Shown here: positions 34,501 to 43,770 of the stretch, in pieces
Layout of the letters: each line of letters opens with the position of its first letter
Position numbering within the stretch: position 1 is the first letter of the stretch
NCBI GenBank assembly: GCA_037157565.1
Contig: JAZHRO010000019.1
Location: forward strand, 61,254,501-61,318,500
DNA length: 64,000 nt
Direction of reading: 5' to 3'
Source: Thalassia testudinum
Lineage: Eukaryota; Streptophyta; Magnoliopsida; Alismatales; Hydrocharitaceae
Program-made: the position numbers and the translations under genes
The notes under the pieces: model-generated
Seen by the model: the letters and a program-made list of their open reading frames with translations, nothing else
Told to the model about the DNA's origin: nothing
Databases searched by the model: none

Positions 34501-36480
34501 GTCACATTATCTCACATAGGGGCATCAAAGTTGATCAAGCTAAGGTTGATCTAATTTCCAAACTTTCACCCCCTAGCTCAGTCAAGCAAATCCGATCTTT
34601 CCTAGGACATGTTGGCTTCTATAGAAGATTCATTAAGGATTTTTCCAAATTTTCTAAGCCCTTAACTGACCTTCTAGCCAACGATGCCCTTTTTCACATG
34701 ACACCTAATTGCATCAAGGCCTACAACACCCTTAGGGAAACAGTCTCCATTGCACCTATTTTACAACCCCCAGACTAGTCCCATGACTTTGAGATAATGT
34801 GCGATGCATCAGATTTTGCTATCGGCGTAGTCCTAGGACAAAGAAGAGAGAAGAAACCCATGGTGATCTATTACGTGAGCAAAACATTGGATGAGGCTCA
34901 ACGGAATTGCACTGTCACAGAAAAAGAACTGCTCGCCATAGTCTTTGGGTTAGAAAAGTTTATATCACACCTTCTAGGATCCCACGTGACGGTTTACACC
35001 GACCACTTGGCTATCCAGCATTTGTTGGCCAAAAAGGATGCTACACCCAGGCTCACCAGATGGATCCTGCTCTTGCAGAAACTTGACTTGGAAATACATG
35101 ATAAAGCCGGACTCAAGAACGTTGTAGCCGACCACTTGTCCAAACTTCACCCAAACCACATTGGACCCTCATTACCCTTAACCGACACCTTCCCTGATGA
35201 ACAACTTCTAGCCGTGCAAGGAAGGAGGCTAGCCTGGTATGCAGACTTAGTCAACTATCTGGCGGTAGGTCAGACTCCGCACGGTTGGTCGAAACAGTAA
35301 TAGGATAAGTTCTTGGCTGAAGCCAAGCACTATTTCTGGGATGATCCTATGTTGTTTAGACTCTGTGCTGATCAGATCATTAGGAGGTGTATTCCTAAAG
35401 AGGAAGTCCAAAGTGTGCTATCCTTCTATCATGACTAAGCATGTGGTGGCCATTTCTTTGGGAAGCAGATGCTGCAAAAGTTTTGCAATCCTATTTTTAC
35501 TGGTCATCCTTATTCAAGGATGCACACAGCTTTGCGAAGACTTGCTCTCGGTGCCAGACATTAGGGACTATGACCAAAAAGGATATGATGCCCCTACAGC
35601 CCATTTGATTATCAAAATTTTTGATATTTAGGGCATCGATTTTATAAGTCCCTTCCCACCATCCAACGTCTTCGAGTACATATTAGTCTCAGTGGACTAT
35701 GTCTCGAAATGGATTGAAACCATAGCCACCTGAAGATGTGACCATAAGGCTATATGGACTTTGTTAAGCAAAACATCTCTCGGTTTGGGATACCGAAAGC
35801 CATGATCATGCCCAATTTCGTGCTTTCCTTAGAAAATACAAGGTTACTCACCTCATCGCCACCCTGTATCACCTGCAAACAAATGGGAAAACTGAGGTCT
35901 CTAATAGGTAGATCAAGAATATTCTGCAAAAGACTGTGAGACCTGACCAGAAGGATTGGTCCATACGATTGGATGATGCCCTTTGGGCATATAGGACCGC
36001 TTTTAAGACCCCGATAGGCATGTTGCCTTATCGATTGGTCTTTGGCAAGGCTTGCCACCTTCCGATCGAGTTGGAACACCGGGCATAGTAGGCTATTAAG
36101 TAGTGCAATATGGATTCCCAGTTGGTCGGAGCATAAAGGACACTTCAACTCTCCAAGCTGGAGGAAATCCGTCGAGTCGCTTATGAGAACAGTCGACTTT
36201 ACAAAGAGAAGATGAAAGCCGTCCACGACAGACACATTCATAGGAAAACCTTCGAGCCCAATCAGCAAGTCTGGCTTTTTGATACAAGACTTAAACTTTT
36301 CCCCAGGAAGCTGAGATCAAAGTGGACAGGACCAAATCAGGTGGTCAAACCTTATCCCAATGGGGTGGTTGAAATTGCAGATCCTAACACTGGGCAAACC
36401 TTCATAGTAAACGGCCAAAAATTAAAACATTTTCTTACCCAGGTTCCCCCAAAGGAACTAGTCATCCTCATTGAGGGTTG
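34501..36480 (+). pseudogene. A1 RT end, RNase H and integrase
   Basis: A1 coding sequence resumes at the A2 LTR border inside the RT C-terminal part (HIISHRGIKVDQAK, FLGHVGFYRRFIKDFS). RNase H is open at 34797-35300: MCDASDFAIGVVLG, CTVTEKELLAIVFGL, VTVYTDHLAIQHLL and VVADHLSKLHP. Integrase (35340-36480) is heavily frameshifted. LTSSPPC-type shifted text covers the core, while the C-terminal module at 36212-36481 is readable (FEPNQQVWLFDTRLKLF, KLRSKWTGPNQVV), with the GPY motif changed to GPN. No functional protein. Confidence 0.82.
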
Positions 36481-36614
36481 ACACGGAGCTTCGCCCAGCT
36501 GGAGGCAATAAACTCAATACTTCCTTGGAGGCAACCCAGAAGATTCAGACTGATCAAGTACACGGTGGCACTCAGGTGATTTCTTTCTATACCCCCTTGC
36601 ATACATTTATTTGC

Positions 36615-36651
36615 CAATGAGGACATTATCCAACTTAAGCATGGGGGGTAG
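36615..36651 (+). other. Internal PPT-like block of A1
   Basis: CAATGAGGACATTATCCAAC is followed by TTAAGCATGGGGGGTAG, about 130 bp after the integrase frame and 1.2 kb before the terminal tract. Confidence 0.75.
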
Positions 36652-36900
36652 TAATTCACATTCTTTGAGTTTATATTATCAGCCTGAATTATATATATAT
36701 ATATATTTAAAAAAAAAAAATTAGGAAGTAAAACTTAGGCATTAGGAGCTTGTCAACTGTAGGAAATAATATGAGAAGAACTTGAACACTTAGAGTTTTC
36801 AGGCCTTCAGGCTTAATCAGCACAGGTGTCCACTAAAATGTGGATTTAGCCCCAAATCCTCGCAACCTTAATTTACATTAATCTGATCAATAAAGTAGGG

Positions 36901-36943
36901 TGATAAGTATACGACTTATCAACCCGCCCTCTGACTCGGAGGG
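36901..36943. other. Conserved twin hairpin, A1 copy
   Basis: TGATAAGT/ACTTATCA with a 5-nt loop (36901-36921) is followed by CCCTC/GAGGG with a 7-nt loop (36927-36943). N2 has the same pair at 44670-44711 with different loops. Confidence 0.8.
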
Positions 36944-37035
36944 ACTTTTAGTCTAAGCATCTGCACATATTTTTGCACTGACTCACTCAGAGATTTTAAC
37001 AGAAATTGGGTAGTTAATGAACCTTCTAAGGTGGT

Positions 37036-37300
37036 ATGGTTGGCAAGTTATCATGGGTAATAGCCCATTGGCCGGTTGTCCAGAGCTCGGCCATAGGACC
37101 ATTCTCTTCTATTATTGCCTCTAGGTAAATCTTAGATTAGGAAAGCCACCTATTAAACAATAAAAGAAAAAGAAAAGAAAAAGGGAGAAATAGAAAAATA
37201 GAAAATAAATAAATAAATAAGTCGCATTTCACCACACAAGTATGACTGGCAAGTGATCATAGGTAATAGCCCATTGGCCGATTGTCTAGAACCTAGCTCA
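37036..37300 (+). repeat. Duplicated ~50-bp block in A1 3' region
   Basis: Copy 1 includes GTATGGTTGGCAAGTTATCA and TAATAGCCCATTGGCCGG. Copy 2, about 210 bp later, includes GTATGACTGGCAAGTGATCA and TAATAGCCCATTGGCCGA. N2 carries two related copies at about 44325-44385 and 44525-44575 on the minus strand. Confidence 0.75.
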
Positions 37301-37864
37301 CTAAATGTACGAAAAGGCCCAAAACACTTAAGGAAGAAGTGGGGAAGTAGAGCAATCCGAGGAGATATACACTGGAAGCACCCTTGTGTTGACCTCACAC
37401 AAAATAAAAGTAGGGAGAAAGCTATCGATTGGACAGATACACCTTTAGGCAAGCATTTTCTTTTACGATCACCTAGGGGCATAAAAACCTGAAGTCTATT
37501 TTAATTACCGTAGAGTGAGTCTATCACAGTCTTCACACCAAGATGCTTAGCACTTAGAGTCTTTTTCGAGTTATGGGTGGGTTGGGTAGCCATAAAAAGT
37601 TACCTACACACTCTCAACTTCAAAAATCGAAAAGAAATTAGAAAAATGAAAAAGAAAAATATATATATATATATCTGTATATATGTTTTAAAGCGAGGAC
37701 TTGGGCAATTTGTATTTTGGCAGATACATGGGCATTGTTTAGTCTTTGTGGATTAGGCTCTTAGTATATGTTTCCTCCTGTTGACAAGCAACATATGTCT
37801 AAGTAATTAATTCCTAATTCTGACTGAAAATAACGGCTAGGATAAACCTTGCTAGGGACTAGCA

Positions 37865-37883
37865 AGGGATGACCATTGGGGTA
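37865..37883 (+). other. A1 polypurine tract
   Basis: AAGGGATGACCATTGGGGTA lies directly before the 3' LTR start TGATAACTC. Confidence 0.7.
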
Positions 37884-38214
37884 TGATAACTCTGGATTCG
37901 ATGATGATAATTTCGTCAACAAGGGATCATCTTGAGGATATATGTGCACTAATAACATACCATAATGGGCATGGGAGCACTACATGTTTTGCAAATTAAG
38001 ATTGCTTATAATCAATGTTTAATGGCAATGTGTACAAGTGCTTGTTGAAACAGGCCTCAGATGAGCAATCGGACCGCACGGATGGATCTAGTTTGACGAA
38101 CAAAGTCCAACGAACTCAAAAATGCCTAAAGCCGACATCCGGAGCTCTCACAACAAGCCCAAGAAGTCGTGACCATTGATCTGAGGATCAATGGCCACGA
38201 GGCCACCATGTGTC

Positions 38215-38260
38215 GCGCATCCGCGCCATCAGTCATCGCGCATCCACGCCATCAGTCATC
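38215..38260. repeat. 23-bp tandem duplication in A1 3' LTR
   Basis: Two units beginning GCGCATCCRCGCCATCAGTC differ by one base. The 5' LTR has only one, so the copy arose after insertion. Confidence 0.88.
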
Positions 38261-38456
38261 GCGCCCTCACCTAGCCTCGCTTCATCAGAAGCATTTTAAG
38301 TCCTCCGATCCTTGGATCGGACGGCTGAGGATTTACAAAGGTGTGCTCTCCATCGCTCCCGAAGAAGCCTTCAACGTGGAATCCTGACAGTTGGATTTCC
38401 ATCCAATGGTTGACTACACTTGCACCTGACCTCACCTCTGCAACAACTAGCGAAGG

Positions 38457-38510
38457 TAGCGCAGTGGGTAGTGCCTCGGCCTGACAAGTAAGCGGCGAGT
38501 GTTCGAAGCT
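38457..38510 (+). other. tRNA-like module in A1 3' LTR U3
   Basis: TAGCGCAGTGGG (38457-38468) matches the Pol III A-box consensus TRGCNNAGYNGG at every defined base. TGTTCGAAGCT (38500-38510) matches seven of nine defined B-box bases. Start-to-start spacing is 43 nt, as in a tRNA. GCGC/GTGC can pair as a D-stem, and GGCCTGACAAG sits where the anticodon arm would be. Equivalent modules lie in N2 and A4. Confidence 0.6.
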
Positions 38511-38920
38511 CTACATGCTGCTAAATCGTGCTCGACCGAAAGCACGGTCGATTACAACAGTCGATGCGGGCACGAATGGTGTAGATGGAGTCCATGCGGT
38601 GCCTCTAAATGAAAGCTCACCCTAACGTGCACAATCTCGCACGTTCACCGCATGCAAAGCGCAATCCAAGCACCTCCTCTTGCATGATCATGGCTGTTGA
38701 TACGCGATCAGATGGCCTATGTTGCAAGCACACGTATCGCACAAAGGCAGCACCCGTAAGCACGACGGGGGGGGCGACGTGGCGCGCCCTCAGCTATCCA
38801 ATGGAGATCCGTGCCTTGTATCCAACGGCTGAGGATGTCTAGGCGCAGCTTGAGAAGAAGAAGAACGGGCGTGCCTAAGGACCGATGGGTGTGGGACTTC
38901 AGCGACACTTTTGGAAGGGA

Positions 38921-38947
38921 TTTAGTGACGTCCCAGACGTCGCTAAA
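38921..38947. other. Promoter-proximal hairpin of A1 3' LTR
   Basis: The 12-bp arms TTTAGTGACGTC and GACGTCGCTAAA have one mismatch and a 3-nt loop, and end 33 bp before the TATA box. TGACGTC is a bZIP-type ACGT core. Confidence 0.85.
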
Positions 38948-38979
38948 GACCCGTACCTCTTTTGGAAGCCCTCTTCTAA

Positions 38980-38987
38980 TATATAAA
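38980..38987 (+). promoter_or_regulatory. TATA box of A1 3' LTR
   Basis: TATATAAA followed by CCCCCTCAACC, as in the 5' LTR. Confidence 0.8.
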
Positions 38988-39516
38988 CCCCCTCAACCAC
39001 CCCATTCAAGGGCATTCAATTCTCATTCACTCTCCATGCAACACTAGCCCTCTCTTAGCTCCACTAAACACTCCATATCTACCCTCAAAGTTGTCGAGCT
39101 GCCGACGGAGCCCCCCCCCCACTGCCGTGGCCACCTCGCCTCCTCCACGGACTCTCTTTTACTCTAGTTTTATGTTGCACTATTTTAAGCTTTCATCTAT
39201 TGTTGTAGTTGTAAACGATCTCTAATTGCATGCTATATGTTGATGTTGCTACTTATATCATAGTTCACATCTCCTTAAGTGATTGTCATGTTTTAAACGT
39301 AAGCTCTAACCCTACTCTCTCTCTCTCTTTCGCTCTCGTTTTCGCAAGCAAACCACGCTACCATTTTGTGACACCCAAAGCGACTAAAACTAATCTGATT
39401 TCATGCCTCCCTGAGATCGACACTTGGACTCACCGAATCCAAATCTTAAATTAAAACTGACGTCACGAATGCATGCTATAATGACACAATTAAACCAATG
39501 TGTTCCGCACGCATCA

Positions 39517-40824
39517 CCCGACTCCCGTGTTACTGGGCAAATAGCTCATAACACAAAATCATCATAAGAGGGTGCGAGCGTCTTTATCCCACCGATGTGG
39601 GACTAAACACACAAGCCTCCTTGCGTGCAGCTGCAGCTGTGAGGATCTCCCAATTGATGTAGCAGTTCTAGTTGAAGTCCTCGATTGAGGACCTGGAGAG
39701 GGTCCTAGAGTGAAGTCGCTTCTCCTGGGCACGTTGTCTGGAAGTTACGTGGCTAGAGGACTAAAAATGAGGCCAGAGACATCAAGGCGACAAAGGAGCA
39801 CCGATGAGGGTGCCTGCAACAAAAATACGGGCTATAAGCCCTAGTAAAATCTTAGGAGGATCGCAATGATGCTGCGAAGGTGTTGGTGGCGGTGGCAAGC
39901 TGCGAAGGTGGTCATAGGTGGCTGGCGAAGGCGAAGGAGGTCGCGTGAAGGTGGGTTGTTCGGTGGGTGGTTTGGATGGGCGATTGATGGAATCAAAGCC
40001 CAATGCGTGGCTCAGATTGAAGAGGACTACTTCAGGAATTCCCTTTCCAATTTTGGAAGAGTATTGTCATGAAATCAGGTTGAAAACCCTAATTGAAGTT
40101 CGTCGGTGAAGAAGGTTCCTCCATGATAATGGCAAAGAGACATGATTGTAAAGAAGACGACAAACTTAAGGGGCTATTTGCAAAGATTTTCAAAGTTAGG
40201 GGCATATGTGTGAGAGAAAAAAGTCAGATTGGACTGAAATGTAAACTAGGTCAAGGTGATTTCTGATTGGGCCCAAATTTGGTACGAACCTAATTTAGAC
40301 CCAAGGAATCTGATGGTGAAGTCGGATTTTGGTTTTGACCAAGTTTGACTAGGTAATTTACGTAGAAACCCAAATTAGGATAACTTTTCATCTGAGACTC
40401 TATTTTAGGTCAAAATGGATTTAGATGGTCAAATCAAAGGTACCAAACCTTACAAAATATTTTTCTATGATTTATAGAAGGTTTAGGTGAATTTTATCCT
40501 AACCAGAACCTCGATTATTTAAGCAGGTTTGAAATTAGGGTTTCAGATTCCATTAATTCTTGAAATGCGTGAAAATACGTTTCTTTCTGCACAGACCCTC
40601 TTATTTGACATTTATGAACATTTGACCTTTAATAAACCCTTGGGAAACCCTGTGGTTACTCTGCATTTAGGATATTCTGTTAAAACTACAGTTTTACCCC
40701 TATTTTAATGCATTTCTCTTAGAATGAATATGCAGTGAGTTATGGCTCTTTGGCGGTTATGTAGGAGCATCTGTTGATTATGACTGATTAAAGCTAGTTA
40801 TGGTTGATGATGATGTTATCATCA
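39517..40824 (-). repeat. N1 5' LTR, right segment
   Basis: Continues the LTR cut at 4985. It matches S1 in order, for example CCTAATTTAGACCCAAGGAA here against CCTAATTTATACCTAAGGAA in S1. It ends GATGTTATCATCA at 40824; the next five bases, CCTGG, should be one half of the N1 duplication. Confidence 0.8.
39593..39604 (-). promoter_or_regulatory. snRNA-USE-like motif in N1 LTR
   Basis: The minus strand reads AGTCCCACATCG, an exact match to the plant snRNA upstream sequence element RTCCCACATCG. It is part of a TCCCAC/GTGGGA hairpin. A decayed copy lies in the A2 LTR near 31604-31617. No snRNA follows. Confidence 0.5.
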
Positions 40825-41398
40825 CCTGGACATAGGCATTCTTACCATTCCTTTTTGAGGATAGTAATGCCCCCTCCACAAAACATACATACACACCCAC
40901 TCCAATGTATAGTAAGCAAGTTAATTGTTGATGAACTCATATTATTACCTATCTCATGCTTAATTTATGTTAGTTAGTAGCAATAACTGCATAACTATAT
41001 TAGAGTTAGAGCATTTTAGACATTAGTGCATCTTAGTGTTAACAATGCATTTTAGGTTTAATTATGCATCTTTTGACCTATATACATGATATATTTGCAT
41101 TGATCTTCTTTGCGAGAATAATTGAAGAGTTAATGCATGATGTCCCCCCATTCATGCCATTCTTCCCTTCCTTTCCCGCCACCTACATGCCTTAAACCCA
41201 AGCCTCGATCCTATCCTAGCCCTAACCTAAAACCTCATGCCCAACTTAGCTCACCACCTACATCACATTCCACCTCTCCTTCCAATTCATCAATCCAAGT
41301 CTACCCCTTCCACCCACTCACATGAAGCCACATAAGCAATACCACATCATAGCCTCGCCACATAGTCCCCTCAACAAACCCTAAGTGGGACCACCTAT
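40825..41398. other. Unassigned sequence left of S2
   Basis: No gene. AT-rich to about 41120, then C-rich with many CCAC and CCTT words. It continues right of S2 at 51929-52358, so it is the older sequence into which N1, S2 and the SIRE element were inserted. It could be part of another old LTR. Confidence 0.4.
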
Positions 41399-41498
41399 TG
41401 TTAAGACCCGTGCTGTTTAAGCCTTTTAAGACGTCTAGTAAGACGTCTGGACTCATTCTCAGACGTCTGAAAATCGAAAATCTTGGGTACGAACTCGT

Positions 41499-41523
41499 GT
41501 CTACGCGCGTGCTGCGCGTAGAC
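41499..41523. other. Promoter-proximal hairpin of S2
   Basis: GTCTACGCGC and GCGCGTAGAC are perfect 10-bp arms with a 5-nt loop. An outer pair GGGTAC/GTACCC flanks them (41485-41490, 41525-41530). It ends 62 bp before the TATA box. Confidence 0.88.
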
Positions 41524-41584
41524 AGTACCCTCGTCTTTCCCTCCTCTCTCTCTTCCGCCCCAGCAAAACCCTAAACACCCACCT

Positions 41585-41592
41585 TATATAAA
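41585..41592 (+). promoter_or_regulatory. TATA box of S2
   Basis: TATATAAA followed by CCCCTCCTCCACC. Confidence 0.75.
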
Positions 41593-42707
41593 CCCCTCCT
41601 CCACCTTCATTTCCTCCACTTCCCAACCACCTTCCTTCTTCCCTCTAGCGAGAGCGGCAGAGCAAGCGAGAGCACGGGAGTGGCGTGAGAAGGAGAGGAG
41701 GAGTTGAGCTTGCGAGCTCGCGTGGGAGCTTGCCGGGGAGCGCACGGCCGGAGCGATGCGTGTGCAAGACGGAGGAGTGCGTCGGGGAGGTCCTCCCTGA
41801 CACTACTGCAGCCGGAGCTGCAGGCGGAAGGACGCGACGCAGTCGTGCACAGCGTGAGAGGGCGGAAGCAGGTTCTGGTTCTGGGTTTTTCCCAGAATCA
41901 GACATCTGGAGCGACGTCCAGACGACGTAGCCGACGTCTGGAGGAGCGTTGAACGCATGAATCGCTACGCTAACGTGTTTGGTTTTAGAAAACCTGTCGT
42001 TGTAGCTTGAAAGTGAAGAACTTGTCTTCAACAAATAAAATTTATACCGAAATTGAAATTCCGGGTCGAACACAAGGAGGCGGACGTTTGATTTAAAAAC
42101 TATGCGTTTCTTTTTATTTGTCACGAAGTAATTCAATTTAAAACTCTCTAATTATTTTCAATAAATAGAAGAGAGAGAGAGGGTAAGAGAGAGAGAATAT
42201 TACACATAGAAATCAAAATGAGATGTAGAATAAACAAAGAATTTATCATTAAGGAGATTGTTCATTACAACTAGAAAGCATAAAACAATTGCACTAGAAA
42301 GCGATAAATTTACTCTAGAAAGCATTAAAAGAATGGAGGGAGAAATGTCCTCCTCGACGATCGCTTGGAGGACGAGCAGAACTATTCTAGAAAGCAGTAA
42401 ATCTATACTAGAAAGCAATAAAAAGAATAGGGAGAGAGAAATCCTCCTCGACGGTCGCTTGGAGGACGAGCCGGATGGGACGACGCCTGGATGAAGGAGG
42501 ACAAAGTAGGACGAAGGAGGATGAAGCAGAAGAACAGGAACGGAGCAGCACGTCGTCGTCGTCGTTGCGAGATCCACTTCCGAAGGGGGACGAAAATTTG
42601 GACTTTATCTCGCGAGAAGCATCCCAGGTGTGGGACAAGCTTCTCTTGAGCTTTGGAGAGGTAGAGAAGAGAAGGAAGGGATGAGAATTTTGTATGGAGG
42701 GGGTCTC

Positions 42708-42716
42708 CTTTTATAG
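42708..42716 (-). promoter_or_regulatory. TATA box of N2 3' LTR
   Basis: The minus strand reads CTATAAAAG, then GAGACCCCC. The 5' LTR copy is at 48724-48732; the A4 equivalent is CTATAAAAA at 58086. Confidence 0.8.
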
Positions 42717-42772
42717 TTGCAAGGAGTGGGGGCAAAATGGTCATTACATCTTTAAAATAATAAATGAGGGGT

Positions 42773-42802
42773 CTTTAGTGACGGATAAATCCGTCACTAA
42801 AG
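42773..42802. other. Promoter-proximal hairpin of N2 3' LTR
   Basis: CTTTAGTGACGGAT and ATCCGTCACTAAAG are perfect 14-bp arms with a 2-nt loop. It lies 57 bp upstream of the minus-strand TATA box. The TTAGTGACGG text recalls subterminal motifs of CACTA transposons, but there is no duplication around it. Confidence 0.92.
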
Positions 42803-43093
42803 CCCCAACGTGGGCGTAGCACCTGCACCCACGTGTGCCTCCTCAGCTGCCCGCGCTTCCTCAACGCCCGCGCACGTTCTTTAATTCTCAGCCGTCCAAT
42901 CGAGAGATCGGACGAGAGATCGGACGGCTTAAGATGCGTGACGCCCGCTGCTGCGCTCCCGCCCAACGCGTGCGATACCGCGGGACGCCGCGCGTGCAAT
43001 TGCGCGTGATCTTAATTGAGCGCAAACAGCCGTCCGATCAAGATCCAACGCCCGCCTGCGCTCGCTCGCCCGCGCCTTCCTCCCCTTCGCTGC

Positions 43094-43144
43094 GGCTCGA
43101 ACCTGCCCCCGCAACTTGCGTAAGCGCACTCGACCGCTGCGCTA
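43094..43144 (-). other. tRNA-like module in N2 3' LTR U3
   Basis: On the minus strand the A box TAGCGCAGCGGT (43144-43133) misses only the last consensus base. The B box GGTTCGAGCCG (from 43103) matches eight of nine defined bases. Spacing is 41 nt. GCGC arms could form a D-stem and TGCG/CGCA an anticodon-arm hairpin. The module is in sense with the element. Confidence 0.62.
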
Positions 43145-43191
43145 CGAGGCGCGGATGGTCGAGCGGGCACTTTTAGGTGCGGCCGTCCACA

Positions 43192-43215
43192 GCCGTTGGA
43201 TCGAGATCCAACGGC
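43192..43215. other. U3 hairpin of N2 3' LTR
   Basis: GCCGTTGGATC and GATCCAACGGC are perfect 11-bp arms with a 2-nt loop. Related pairs occur in A1 (5466-5488) and A4 (57518-57610). Confidence 0.85.
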
Positions 43216-43748
43216 GGAGAGGGAGCGGGTGCGGGGTCTTCAGAGAATGTATGCGGTCGTTTGGGCGACCGAGATGGTGCCACATGGTGCCATCTTGGCC
43301 GTCAATCTTCTGGATGTTGTAGATGGTGCCACGGATGTCGGATTGACTCGATTTTTGCGTCGTTGGGCTGCGATCATCAATCCGAATTCATCCGTGTGGT
43401 CGGATTTGCCATTTGAAGTGCAGATTTATACCATCCTGGCCCTTGATCTTCTAGGGTTCCCCGATCACTATCTGATGCTACAGATGCCTGATTAGGACGA
43501 TCTTGGAGTTGTTGAACTCCAATCGTCGCCCTGATCACATCCATATGGTTGGATCTTCGATTCGAGGCCCCGATAAAATGCTTGCCCTATCCAAGCACAT
43601 AAAAGGAGACAATTAACCTCCATTTTATTCAAACTATTCTAAATGCAAGATGATGCATGTTATGCAATATGTATATCATGAAATGCAATCCTATGCCTAA
43701 GAACATGCATAAATAGACATCTTAAGTAGTGTAAATGTGTTTACATCA

Positions 43749-43770
43749 TACCCCCATGCCTATATTTTGC
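43749..43770 (-). other. N2 polypurine tract
   Basis: The minus strand reads ATATAGGCATGGGGGTA directly before the LTR start TGATGTAAAC. Confidence 0.85.

Larger units (their letters stand above)
36652..37864 (+). other. A1 3' non-coding region
   Basis: 1.2 kb without a credible ORF. It contains AT/A runs (36690-36720, 37660-37690), the twin hairpins at 36901-36943, and two copies of a roughly 50-bp block (37036-37095 and 37244-37300). All of these recur in reverse orientation in N2 at 44080-44790. Confidence 0.65.
4986..39516 (+). mobile_element. A1: Athila-type element, broken and carrying nested insertions
   Basis: A1 is bounded by homologous LTRs at 4986-6532 and 37884-39516. Its primer site is at 6538-6555 and its polypurine tract ends at 37883. 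Gag and protease remnants occupy 7672-9061 and 11903-13075; RT end, RNase H and integrase remnants occupy 34501-36480. Nested inside are S1 (9062-11902) and the A2 complex (13076-34500). The flanks are CCCA before and CCCG after, a plausible but imperfect duplication. The reverse transcriptase core is absent. Confidence 0.85.
37884..39516 (+). repeat. A1 3' LTR
   Basis: 1633 bp, the pair of 4986-6532. It contains a 23-bp duplication (38215-38260), a tRNA-like module (38457-38510), a promoter-proximal hairpin (38921-38947) and a TATA box (38980-38987). A poly-C run lies at 39112-39120. Confidence 0.9.
41947..43748 (-). repeat. N2 3' LTR
   Basis: 1802 bp. In sense it starts TGATGTAAACACATTTACAC and ends GCGTTCAACG, where the 5' copy ends GCGTTCAACA. 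It holds a tRNA-like module (43094-43144), hairpins, and a TATA box at 42708-42716. ORFs seen here are fortuitous. Confidence 0.92.

Noticed and set aside
42773..42802. Separate CACTA or MITE insertion at the TTAGTGACGGAT hairpin
   Set aside because: Same position in both N2 LTRs, with a decayed form in A4, and no target duplication. It is an old part of the LTR.
41645..43495. ORFs up to 163 codons in S2 and the N2 LTR, with counterparts at 47927-49483
   Set aside because: They cross LTR boundaries and the TATA box region; they are repeat sequence.
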